A DNA stretch of 5,988 bases from Gammaproteobacteria bacterium (GCA_024638545.1 JAHEKD010000172.1:1-5988); one strand, 5' to 3'. Shown: positions 1 to 5,778, numbered from the stretch's first letter. Numbers and translations: made by a program. The notes: generated from the letters alone by a model not told the origin.

Positions 1-122
1 GCCTGCGGGCCCTTGTGCCGGCACATATGCTGATAACATAATGCCGGGCTTTGGTCGTAAAACCCATACAGGCCGCATCCTTTAACCGTCTCGCTACGAA
101 GTCCGGTGAGAAATGCAGGCTG
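1..122 (+). mobile_element. 219-bp inverted-repeat-bounded element, copy 1 (right part only)
   Basis: This matches the right-hand 122 bp of the complete copy at 1342-1560 without any indel, with 7 differences by hand count. It also matches the end of the third copy, with one difference over 72 bp. The right terminal inverted repeat is at 105-122 (GGTGAGAAATGCAGGCTG) and differs from the complete copy at two positions. The left 97 bp lie outside the window. There is no transposase. It is inferred to be a non-autonomous, MITE-like element mobilised in trans. Confidence 0.8.
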
Positions 123-615
123 GAGTTGCGGAACCAGGTAACAGCGCGACCTCAGTAAATGGTTTGCTGGCAAATTCATGAACATTTTAAAATACAGTGC
201 TTGCGTGACGAAAGGCGGCTACAGGCTTTCGCCGCTTCAGGAACTGCTGAATTAATTCAATTGATATGGGATTTTCGGTCAGGTCCCTCAACGGACCGTG
301 ACACTCTGAAAAAATACAATGCCTCGCAATCGGTCACTCCCGACTTTATTTAGTCTGATGGTTTGAGCAGTTTCGACTGTGCCAGCGCATCGCTATTAAA
401 CGATGGGTCGCAGCCGATTGAGATTGCGGGCTCTCGTTACCTGGATCTATCGTTAGCTGGCTGCGTAACAGTAAGACAAGCGTGATGTCTGCAGCTGTAT
501 CAGGGAAGATTTAGTATGGGGCGACGAGCTCTTCCAGCCACATTCCGCTTTACTTACCTGTGTTTCCGAGTTCTGAGTGTGAAGTCAGTACCATCGGATT
601 GTCTAAGGTCTAAAT
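123..615. other. Gene-poor intergenic stretch with small inverted repeats
   Basis: I see no recognisable gene here on either strand. The only open frame of any size (159-353, plus, 64 codons) has no ribosome binding site and resembles no family I know. Visible structure includes a stem-loop at 278-302 (GGTCC and GGACC arms, an outer GTCA/TGAC pair and one bulged G). There is also a pair of alternative hairpins around 205-236, either CGAAAG/CTTTCG or GCGGC/GCCGC, and a UUCG-type tetraloop hairpin at 368-379. None is followed by a T-tract, so none looks like an intrinsic terminator. The stretch could hold a small RNA or a decayed gene, but I cannot support either. Confidence 0.4.
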
Positions 616-643
616 AAAAAAAGGGAACCGGAGGCCGGTTCCC
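616..643 (-). terminator. Intrinsic terminator of the fasciclin-domain gene
   Basis: Read on the minus strand, GGGAACCGG - CCT - CCGGTTCCC forms a perfect 9-bp GC-rich stem with a 3-nt loop, followed directly by seven T residues (plus-strand A-tract 616-622). It starts 26 nt past the TAA stop of the gene at 670-1173. This is a textbook Rho-independent terminator. Confidence 0.93.
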
Positions 644-669
644 GAAGGTAGAGGACTATCAGGAAAAAG

Positions 670-1173
670 TTATTCAGGTAGAATAACCTTATCAATGACG
701 TGAATTACGCCGTTACTGGTCTCAATATCAGCGCTTGTTACCATCGCGTCGTCTACTTTCACGCCGGAAGTTGCGTCTATAGCTACAGTTGTACCCTGCA
801 CCGTTTCTACATCCATGGACTTGCCTGCGATATCGCCACTCATCACTTTACCGGGAAGGACATGGTAGGTCAGGATGGCTGTTAGTTTATCTTTGTTTTC
901 AGGCTTGAGCAGATCGTCAAGGGTTCCTTCCGGCAGGGCGGCAAATGCCTCGTCTGTGGGTGCAAAAACTGTAAATGGACCCTCACCTTTAAGCGTATCG
1001 ACCAGATCAGCCGCCTGTACAGCTGCCACCAGCGTGTTAAAATCGTCAGCAGCAATCGCCGTATCGACGATATCGCTCTTGCTGTGAGAATCGGCATGTG
1101 CCGCTAAGCTGAATATCAGGGCAAGTGATAAAGCGGAAAATAGTGTTTTAATGTTGTGTACTCCAGTAATCAT
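670..1173 (-). CDS. Secreted fasciclin (FAS1) domain protein
   Basis: This 167-residue protein has a Sec-type signal peptide followed by a single FAS1 domain. Residues 9-27 hold a lysine and a hydrophobic core ending in AHA, so cleavage before D28 is likely. The FAS1 H1 motif is [11 protein letters not shown] (67-77), the conserved YH pair is Y103-H104, and the H2 motif is [13 protein letters not shown] (154-166). Length and order match the common bacterial single-domain secreted form. FAS1 proteins are associated with adhesion and cell-surface interaction, but the bacterial single-domain forms have no firm general function. The ATG at 1171-1173 has a GGAG six bases upstream (1180-1183). A second GGAG lies 8 nt before the ATT codon of I8, an untypical start that would give a more standard signal peptide; I prefer the ATG. 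The gene is monocistronic, with its own terminator and a long upstream region carrying an FNR-like box. A weak -10 candidate (TACTAT on the minus strand, 1211-1216) lies between them. Confidence 0.95.
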   Translation of the reverse strand: MITGVHNIKTLFSALSLALIFSLAAHADSHSKSDIVDTAIAADDFNTLVAAVQAADLVDTLKGEGPFTVFAPTDEAFAALPEGTLDDLLKPENKDKLTAILTYHVLPGKVMSGDIAGKSMDVETVQGTTVAIDATSGVKVDDAMVTSADIETSNGVIHVIDKVILPE

Positions 1174-1278
1174 TTAAATCTCCAGTTTGTAACGTTTAGG
1201 TTGAAGGGGTATAGTACAAAGCTGGATGTGAAATCGTTGTATTGCAGTTGTGAAGATCGCATGAAATCATTGATTTGA

Positions 1279-1292
1279 TTGATCCGGATCAT
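1279..1292. promoter_or_regulatory. FNR/Anr-like binding site
   Basis: TTGATCCGGATCAT matches the FNR-family consensus TTGAT-N4-ATCAA at 9 of 10 specified bases, and its core TGATCCGGATCA is a perfect 12-bp palindrome. It lies 112 bp upstream of the fasciclin start (minus strand) and 34 bp upstream of an orphan ATG at 1320 (plus strand). With the candidate -10 at 1211-1216, the site would be centred about 80 bp upstream of transcription start, near positions used by class I FNR activation. The match is seen in the sequence; the regulatory role is inferred. Confidence 0.5.
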
Positions 1293-1309
1293 TATTTGAA
1301 TTAGGTGTT

Positions 1310-1341
1310 GGAGGATTAAATGTTCAATTCTCCGACAGCTC
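1310..1341 (+). other. Orphan ribosome binding site and start codon abutting the element
   Basis: GGAGG (1310-1314), a 5-nt spacer and ATG (1320-1322) make a strong translation start. Only about seven host codons follow (M F N S P T A) before the frame enters the left end of the repeated element at 1342. It then stays open through the element to a TAA at 1521-1523. The start may belong to a gene or leader peptide interrupted by the insertion. Rejoining the flanks across the element gives a peptide of only about 13 codons ending at the TAA at 1578-1580, so a full-length gene is not visible. A chance match is possible. Confidence 0.35.
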
Positions 1342-1560
1342 TAGCCCGCATTTCTCACCACCCTACTACTGCGACGGTCCCTTGCCACGCCCTGTGGGCA
1401 TTTTACTCGGTCAGGGTCCTCGACATCGTGTCAACGATGCCGGCGGGCCCTTGTGCCGGCACATATGCTGATAACATAATGCCGGCCTTCGGTCGTAAAA
1501 CCCATACAGGACGCATCCTTTAACCGTCTCGCGACGAAGTCCGGTGAGAAATGCGGGCTA
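1342..1560 (+). mobile_element. 219-bp inverted-repeat-bounded element, copy 2 (complete)
   Basis: This is the only complete copy. It has perfect 18-bp terminal inverted repeats: TAGCCCGCATTTCTCACC at 1342-1359 and its exact reverse complement at 1543-1560. One further complementary base on each side (C1341/G1561) extends them to 19 bp. I see no convincing target-site duplication. Subterminal GCGACGG-type sequences are roughly symmetrical at the two ends. Internal hairpins include CATCGT-GTCA-ACGATG (1424-1439) and TGCCGGC/GCCGGCA, but both are disrupted in other copies, so they do not look selected. There is no transposase. The size, inverted repeats, multiple copies and lack of coding capacity fit a MITE. 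The ends faintly recall some IS1380-type termini, but I cannot verify that. Confidence 0.85.
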
Positions 1561-1603
1561 GCTGCACCTTGCAGCGGTAACCGATGCTGTTGATAATAGC
1601 TGA

Positions 1604-1936
1604 TTAGCCAGTAACAGGAGTGTAACTCGCGGCAGCTTTTTTCGCTGCCGTCATTGCTTCCATCGCATCCGCTGGTGTCATAAGCTTGGTGGTCTTGCCG
1701 CTTGAAAAAGCGCCGGAGGCGCCAACGACCATGGCACCTGTAGTCATTGCCGCGTCATCTGGTGCTTCAATCAAAGCGACTATGTCATACTTGCCGAAAC
1801 AAAAGAACAGTTGATGGAGTTTCCCTCCGACCGCCTCAATCAAGGGTCGCGCCGCGGCCTCGCGGTCTTGGGGGTTGTCGACCATTGCTTTGATCGCGGC
1901 TGGTGTGTAGCTAGCCTGGAACATGTAGTATGCCAT
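1604..1936 (-). CDS. GYD domain protein
   Basis: This small cytoplasmic protein of 110 residues belongs to the GYD family (PF08734), a ferredoxin-like alpha/beta fold of unknown function that resembles dimeric alpha-beta barrel proteins. Diagnostic features are the aromatic N-terminal strand (AYYMFQASYT), the helix with ARPLIEAVGGKL, and the signature FGKYDIVALIEAPDD from residue 47, where KYD stands in for the name-giving GYD. The family is usually about 95-110 residues, so it is full length. An ATG two codons upstream (1940-1942) extends it to 112 residues. However, the AAAGGAG ribosome binding site lies almost on top of that codon and exactly 7 nt before the ATG at 1934-1936, which also gives the usual family N-terminus. 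No signal peptide is seen. The gene stands alone, divergent from the gene at 2218. Confidence 0.9.
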   Translation of the reverse strand: MAYYMFQASYTPAAIKAMVDNPQDREAAARPLIEAVGGKLHQLFFCFGKYDIVALIEAPDDAAMTTGAMVVGASGAFSSGKTTKLMTPADAMEAMTAAKKAAASYTPVTG

Positions 1937-1966
1937 TTTCATTCTCCTTTAGATGTGTGAACTTAA

Positions 1967-1995
1967 ATTATGACAGCACAGTGATGTAAACACAA
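1967..1995 (-). promoter_or_regulatory. Candidate sigma-70 promoter of the GYD-domain gene
   Basis: On the minus strand, TTGTGT (1990-1995), a 17-bp spacer and CATAAT (1967-1972) lie about 30 bp upstream of the chosen start codon. The -10 matches at 5 of 6 positions and the -35 at 3 of 6. Spacing and placement are good, but a chance match cannot be excluded. Elsewhere in this gap, a TATACT hexamer at 2093-2098 could be a -10 for the plus-strand gene, but it has no -35 partner. Confidence 0.4.
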
Positions 1996-2217
1996 TCTGG
2001 CGTGAACAAGGCTGGTAAACCTTAGCTTTTTCTCAGGAAAAATTCACCGGGTAATCAAGATGCTCGGCACCTCTAGGTCAGCAGATTTGACGTATACTAT
2101 AGTCATCCACGAACGTTTGTTTAGCTGCTGATTGCAGAATCTTCCGGGGCTGTAACTTACTTTTTCGATGAACAGGATTTCTCTTGTTTTTTAAGTGAAT
2201 GCAATTATGGGTTAGTT

Positions 2218-2934
2218 ATGATAAATAATTTTACAAGATCCGCAGAAAAAAGCGTTTGCCGGCCAAGCGTTATGTCTGCGATTTCTCTTAAAGCGTGCAG
2301 GATTATCGGCAGCAGTCTGACGGCAGGATGCCTTGTGATCGGCATTGCAGCTTTACAGCAGGCACACGCCGCTGACACAGATCAGGCGGTGTTCAAACGT
2401 ATCCCAACGCAATTCATTGCGGCACTGGGAAATCCAGGGGCGAGTGCCGGTAGCGGGGCAGAATCCTGGGGTCTCTGGGAGAGGGATCCGGGTCCACGAG
2501 GTGTGCGACTGGATAACTATGAACAACTGAAAGCTGCCGGTGGTGTTGCCCCGGCACTGTGGCAATTTGACAGCACAGACTGGTGGCTGGAAGAAAATGG
2601 TTTGATTATGGAAAAGCCAGCATTCCCGTTAGCTGCTGGTCGATACCTGGTTACAGGCGATCGCGAAGTAATCACCGTATTAACCATCCATACGGCGGAC
2701 GGCGATGGCGCTCAACGCTGGGAACTCGCCAAGGGCGCGAGGCTGCACGATGTGACACACCTTGGGTGTCGATCTGCACGCTACACGCCGACTCACACTA
2801 ACTCATGCTCACCGGCGAAGGCGCCGAGGTCCGCATTCAAAGTTGCGCCCGGCGCCCCGATGCCTCCGGTCGAGGGATGCAACAAGCAGGATTATGCTGT
2901 GTTATTCATTGTTGGTGTGGCGTTGGAAAACTAA
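2218..2934 (+). CDS. Exported protein of unknown function
   Basis: I cannot assign this 238-residue protein to a named family. The N-terminus carries a signal peptide: basic residues at K25 and R28, a hydrophobic stretch at 29-46, then QQAHA, with likely cleavage after A51. The export signal is best formed from M19, so ATG 2272-2274 is a credible alternative start; neither ATG has a clear Shine-Dalgarno sequence. The mature part (about 187 residues) has no further membrane segment. It is rich in Trp, Gly and Pro, with GAESWGLWERDPGPRGVRL (80-98), a WWLEENGLIMEKPAFPL block (122-138) and the turn GRYLVTGDRE (141-150). Three cysteines sit in the C-terminal third (C184, C197, C221), leaving room for one disulfide in the periplasm. 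Coding character is good throughout and the gene looks intact. It is divergent from the GYD gene and convergent with the MOSC gene. A periplasmic location is inferred from the signal peptide. Confidence 0.85.
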   Translation: MINNFTRSAEKSVCRPSVMSAISLKACRIIGSSLTAGCLVIGIAALQQAHAADTDQAVFKRIPTQFIAALGNPGASAGSGAESWGLWERDPGPRGVRLDNYEQLKAAGGVAPALWQFDSTDWWLEENGLIMEKPAFPLAAGRYLVTGDREVITVLTIHTADGDGAQRWELAKGARLHDVTHLGCRSARYTPTHTNSCSPAKAPRSAFKVAPGAPMPPVEGCNKQDYAVLFIVGVALEN

Positions 2935-2985
2935 GCAATGATTGGTATTTTATAAAGTCTTAGCGGTTAAAAAACTTGCCCAGAC

Positions 2986-3031
2986 CCGGGGACACAATAC
3001 TTAACTTATGAGTTAAGTATTGTGTCCCCGG
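2986..3031. terminator. Perfect 21-bp inverted repeat between convergent genes
   Basis: Arms 2986-3006 and 3011-3031 are exact reverse complements (core GGGGACACAATACTTAACT) around a 4-nt loop TATG. It sits between the stop codons of the plus gene ending at 2934 and the minus gene ending at 3051, so it could end transcription in both directions. An A-rich run (2969-2974) would supply some U residues on the minus-strand transcript, though 12 bp from the stem; there is no T-tract on the plus side. The motif resembles a palindromic sequence I recall as recurring between genes in many bacteria, sometimes near REP-associated tyrosine transposases. It may therefore be a dispersed repeat rather than a dedicated terminator. 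Confidence 0.65.
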
Positions 3032-3050
3032 CAATTACGGTTATATCAGT

Positions 3051-3863
3051 TCACTTTTCAATGAGGACTTCATCATTGAGGCATAACAAACCGCTTTTGC
3101 CAACCGGCGCCATGTGAACACCGAATATTACGCCTCTTCCGGACGCATTGCGCCTGAATGTGAGCATGGTTTTTAAAGGTTCATTATCCTCTCTGACTTC
3201 GGCCGTTTCCGGATCAATAGTGGTCAGTTTACATCGCTGGCATGTCTGCGCAATCCTGAACGCATTCCCGCCAATACGAATCCGCTGCCAGTCATCCTCA
3301 GCAAAGGCGCGGGTGCCTGCGACGACCAGGTTAGGACGGAAGTTTTTCATGCTCACCGGTTTATCCAAACGCTGGTTCAGGGCTTCCAGCGAGGCTTCCG
3401 AAATTAATAATAATGCATGTTCATCGGCAAAACTGACAACATCGCCATCGTGCCCGTTACATTCAGCTTCAACTTCCCGAACATCTGCATCCTGCATGGT
3501 GACTAATCTGCACTGGATGCCGAGCGCCCCGGAGAACCACACGTCCAGATCCGGTGATACCAGGGTGGCCATACTGATAGAGCCGTGTATATTGACCTTT
3601 ATTTTTTCGTTTTTGCAGGTATCAAAATTGAGACTTACCGAGTAATTTTTATAGCTGAATTGAAATTGCTGGCTGTTAATCTGTGTATGCACATGCAGTA
3701 ATTCAGGGAATTCCCGTGCGGTGATACAGACGCCGGCTTCATCGATTAACATCAGCCGTCGATCATGTTCAAGACCGGCACTTGTGAGTAATGCGCTGTC
3801 AAGCGATATCGGGGCCGCAGATTTCAGCGGATAAATGTTAATTTGTGAGATGAATGGTGTCAT
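3051..3863 (-). CDS. MOSC domain protein, mARC/YcbX-like
   Basis: This 270-residue protein has a MOSC N-terminal beta-barrel domain (about 1-125) and a MOSC domain (about 130-268). Family marks are IYPLKS (10-15), HDRRLMLID (33-41), the FRPNLVV strand (175-181) and the CQRC motif (C207, C210) followed by TTIDPETAE. A conserved cysteine in that motif ligates molybdenum in mARC-type enzymes. Members bind molybdenum cofactor and reduce N-hydroxylated compounds such as hydroxylaminopurine. E. coli YcbX carries an extra C-terminal [2Fe-2S] ferredoxin domain; here the protein ends after the MOSC domain, as in mARC. It would need a separate electron donor, and none is encoded nearby. There is no signal peptide, so it is probably cytoplasmic. 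The start has no obvious ribosome binding site. The gene lies 103 bp downstream of the FMN enzyme on the same strand, with a possible promoter between them. Confidence 0.92.
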   Translation of the reverse strand: MTPFISQINIYPLKSAAPISLDSALLTSAGLEHDRRLMLIDEAGVCITAREFPELLHVHTQINSQQFQFSYKNYSVSLNFDTCKNEKIKVNIHGSISMATLVSPDLDVWFSGALGIQCRLVTMQDADVREVEAECNGHDGDVVSFADEHALLLISEASLEALNQRLDKPVSMKNFRPNLVVAGTRAFAEDDWQRIRIGGNAFRIAQTCQRCKLTTIDPETAEVREDNEPLKTMLTFRRNASGRGVIFGVHMAPVGKSGLLCLNDEVLIEK

Positions 3864-3916
3864 GTGAAGATCAGCATGTTAGTGATTAATTAAGGCTAAG
3901 TCGCACATCAGCAACG

Positions 3917-3922
3917 ATTATA
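3917..3922 (-). promoter_or_regulatory. Possible -10 element for the MOSC gene
   Basis: A perfect TATAAT on the minus strand lies about 54 bp upstream of the MOSC start codon, inside a 10-bp palindrome GATTATAATC (3916-3925). No good -35 is seen at 16-18 bp. If used, it would make the MOSC gene independent of the upstream FMN enzyme. Confidence 0.3.
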
Positions 3923-3966
3923 ATCTATTTCGGCAGGCATATATCCAGACAGCATTTGTCCTAATC

Positions 3967-5112
3967 TCAGGTTAGATAATCTGGCAACGCAGACGTATTC
4001 GGGCAGCGCAACTGTTCCAGAACCTGTCTTAGTTCAGAATTTAATATGTCAATAGTGTGTGCGCCACCGTATCGTCCCAGGGCACTCACGCCATACATGA
4101 ATGCCCGGCCTGCGAAAACCATCCGTGCACCACAGGCAAGGTATCGGGCAACATCTACACCCGATTCCACGCCGCTATCGGCCATAATTACGGCGCGCTC
4201 GCCAAGCTCATCCTTGATATCGCTCAGGACCTGTATCGGAGACACGGCCGCATCGAGTTGACGGCCACCATGATTGGAAACAATGAGTCCGTCTGCACCG
4301 CAGTCAACCGCGGAGCGTGCATCATCAATACTGAGTATGCCTTTTACAATCAAATTACCATGCCAGCTATCTCTAATCTGTCTCAGCACGCTCTCGTCGA
4401 CTATTTCTCTTAATGCATGGCGGATATTTTGTGCGGTCTTTTTTAAACCCTGACTTGTATTTATATAAGGTTTAAGTGTTTCAAATTCTGGCATGCCGGC
4501 TTTGGCTGTGGCAATCGCCCAGTGTGGATGGGTTATGGTCTGATAGACGCTTTTAAGGGAAATTCTTGGCGGTATCGCCAGACCATTTTTTATGTCCCTG
4601 GGACGCCAGCTAAGGCTGGGAACATCAACAGTCACGACCAGGTTCTCACAACCTGCATAGCGGGCGCGCCTGAGCATGTCCGAACGCATCTCAAGGTCCC
4701 TGGGTGGATAGAGCTGAAACCAGAAATTTTCTTTTGCATGGCGAGCAGCGGTCTCTATGGATGTGGTTGCAACACTGCTCAGGACAAATGGAATATTATG
4801 CTTATGCGCGGCCTGCGCCTGGAACTCGGATGCCCTGGGCCAGGCCACGCCGCTAAGACCGACAGGGGCGATACCGATTGGACTGTCATAGGTGCGCCCG
4901 AACAGTGTAGCGCTTGTGTCCACGACTGTGGCGTGATTTAAATTGCGAGGTTGCAGGAATATCTGATCGAGTTGATGACGATTATTTGTCAAGGCCCTGT
5001 CATCGTTGCAACCGCCCATTAGATACTCAAATGCAAATGCCGGGATTCTGGTTTTTGCAATGCGTTTCAAATCCGCAATGTTAGCTGCGCGTGATAATAA
5101 TTTTTCATTCAT
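3967..5112 (-). CDS. FMN-dependent alpha-hydroxy-acid dehydrogenase
   Basis: This 381-residue TIM-barrel flavoprotein belongs to the LldD/glycolate oxidase/mandelate dehydrogenase family, which oxidises 2-hydroxy acids to 2-oxo acids. Compared with spinach glycolate oxidase, the catalytic set is present: Y30 (Y24), Q133 and Y135 in FQLYPP (Q127, Y129), T161 and D163 in VTVDVP, R170 in SWRPRD (R164), K257 in IVKGI (K230), and H281 and R284 in VSNHGGRQLD (H254, R257). The phosphate-binding AGR motif is at 334-336. One departure is E316 in DSGVESG, where the family often has Arg (R289) contacting the FMN phosphate. Length is typical (about 355-400). There is no signal or membrane segment, so the protein is soluble or peripheral. 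The substrate (lactate, glycolate, mandelate or another) cannot be told from the sequence. The start has no clear Shine-Dalgarno sequence. An operator-like repeat lies 67 bp upstream of the start codon. Confidence 0.93.
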   Translation of the reverse strand: MNEKLLSRAANIADLKRIAKTRIPAFAFEYLMGGCNDDRALTNNRHQLDQIFLQPRNLNHATVVDTSATLFGRTYDSPIGIAPVGLSGVAWPRASEFQAQAAHKHNIPFVLSSVATTSIETAARHAKENFWFQLYPPRDLEMRSDMLRRARYAGCENLVVTVDVPSLSWRPRDIKNGLAIPPRISLKSVYQTITHPHWAIATAKAGMPEFETLKPYINTSQGLKKTAQNIRHALREIVDESVLRQIRDSWHGNLIVKGILSIDDARSAVDCGADGLIVSNHGGRQLDAAVSPIQVLSDIKDELGERAVIMADSGVESGVDVARYLACGARMVFAGRAFMYGVSALGRYGGAHTIDILNSELRQVLEQLRCPNTSALPDYLT

Positions 5113-5473
5113 AAGGATACAAAATGTCTTTATGAGTCATGTTCACCACACTGTACGCTAATGCTATCAAGATAGTAATGTAATCGCTTACAGCACAAAA
5201 ACGCAAGATTGTCATCCTCTGGGCCCAAAATGATAGATCAGATTGTTAGCAGAGCGGCCTCAACACTATTTAAAGAATTTGCTGCAAGCAAGCCGCATGC
5301 CCGGCCAAGTGGTTGTATTTAAATCCAGCGGAACTTAAAGGCATGTTACCGGCTGTGCCCCGGGAATACCGCAAGCCACAGCATTAATGTGTGTGCCGGA
5401 TATCGAATACAGTAATCCAAGCACATAAGAGAGCCGGCAATGACTGGCTTGCAGACACTGTTTTTTTGCCGGT
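5113..5473. other. Intergenic stretch between glutaredoxin and FMN enzyme genes
   Basis: No gene is supported here; the open frame on the minus strand at 5335-5562 overlaps the glutaredoxin gene out of frame and has no recognisable content. The stretch holds an operator-like inverted repeat (5179-5192) and a short stem CTATC-AA-GATAG (5164-5175). At about 5433-5476, downstream of glutaredoxin, the arms CCGGCAA and TTGCCGG could pair across a loop of about 25 nt. The loop is large and no T-tract follows on the minus strand, so I do not call it a terminator. Confidence 0.5.
5179..5192. promoter_or_regulatory. Operator-like inverted repeat upstream of the FMN enzyme gene
   Basis: TGTAATCGCTTACA has perfect 5-bp arms (TGTAA/TTACA) around a 4-bp centre containing CG, a layout like many LacI-family operators (for example TGTAAGCGCTTACA). 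It lies 67-80 bp upstream of the start codon at 5112, in the likely promoter zone. No regulator gene is in the window, so its function is inference only. Confidence 0.35.
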
Positions 5474-5737
5474 TTATGCCTTGATGTCGGCGAGCAGTGG
5501 ATCAAGCTTGCCGGATTTATCGAGAGCATATATGTCGTCAAAGCCGCCAATGTGTTGGTCATCGATAAAAATTTGTGGCACTGACGTCCGCTGGCTGCGG
5601 CGGGTCATCTCTGCGCGCTTAGCAGCGTTACCGAGGACATTAATCTCATCAAAATCAGTATTTTTTTGTTTCAGTAAGTTCTTGGCCATGTAGCAGTAGC
5701 CACAAAGTGGGCTGGTATATATTTCGATCTTCGGCAT
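5474..5737 (-). CDS. grxC: Glutaredoxin 3 (GrxC type)
   Basis: This 87-residue dithiol glutaredoxin has a thioredoxin fold and reduces disulfides and glutathione mixed disulfides using glutathione in the cytoplasm. The active site is C12-G-Y-C15 in YTSPLCGYC, in place of the more usual CPYC. The cis-proline motif is TSVPQIFI (P54), and the glutathione-binding GGFDD (64-68) is followed by IYALDKSGKLDPLL, a typical GrxC C-terminus. Length matches the family (about 83-90). The ATG at 5735-5737 has an AGGA 8 nt upstream (5746-5749). The gene stands alone on the minus strand; a perfect FNR-consensus box is centred about 48 bp upstream of the start codon. Confidence 0.95.
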   Translation of the reverse strand: MPKIEIYTSPLCGYCYMAKNLLKQKNTDFDEINVLGNAAKRAEMTRRSQRTSVPQIFIDDQHIGGFDDIYALDKSGKLDPLLADIKA

Positions 5738-5778
5738 ATTCAGCGTCCTGTTGGTTTCAGTATTAACTGGCGTCGATC

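Noticed and set aside
159..353. 64-codon plus-strand open frame in the gene-poor region
   Set aside because: There is no ribosome binding site, family resemblance or supporting context; an open frame of this length is expected by chance.
361..385. tRNA T-arm-like sequence around TTTCGACT
   Set aside because: There is no acceptor, D or anticodon stem at the right distances; it is only a 4-bp UUCG hairpin.
1320..1523. 67-codon plus-strand frame as a real gene
   Set aside because: Most of it is the repeated element; only the first seven or so codons are host sequence. I describe it as an orphan start plus element rather than a CDS.
1342..1560. Repeated element as an integron attC site or gene-cassette boundary
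   Set aside because: It lacks the RYYYAAC/GTTRRRY core sites, and the genes between copies lie in both orientations at widely different lengths.
1337..1563. AGCT on both sides of copy 2 as a target-site duplication
   Set aside because: The left AGCT is separated from the inverted repeat while the right one overlaps it, so the two are not in symmetrical positions.
1561..1575. GCTGCA-CCT-TGCAGC hairpin beside the element as a terminator
   Set aside because: The stem is only 6 bp and no T-tract follows on either strand.
3148..3645. 165-codon plus-strand frame
   Set aside because: It lies antisense within the MOSC gene, whose motifs on the minus strand are clear; the plus-strand translation has no recognisable content.
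4057..4941. Plus-strand frames of 118 and 139 codons
   Set aside because: They are antisense to the FMN dehydrogenase, where every catalytic motif reads correctly on the minus strand.
5335..5562. 75-codon minus-strand frame downstream of glutaredoxin
   Set aside because: It overlaps the grxC coding region in another frame and shows no domain or start signal.
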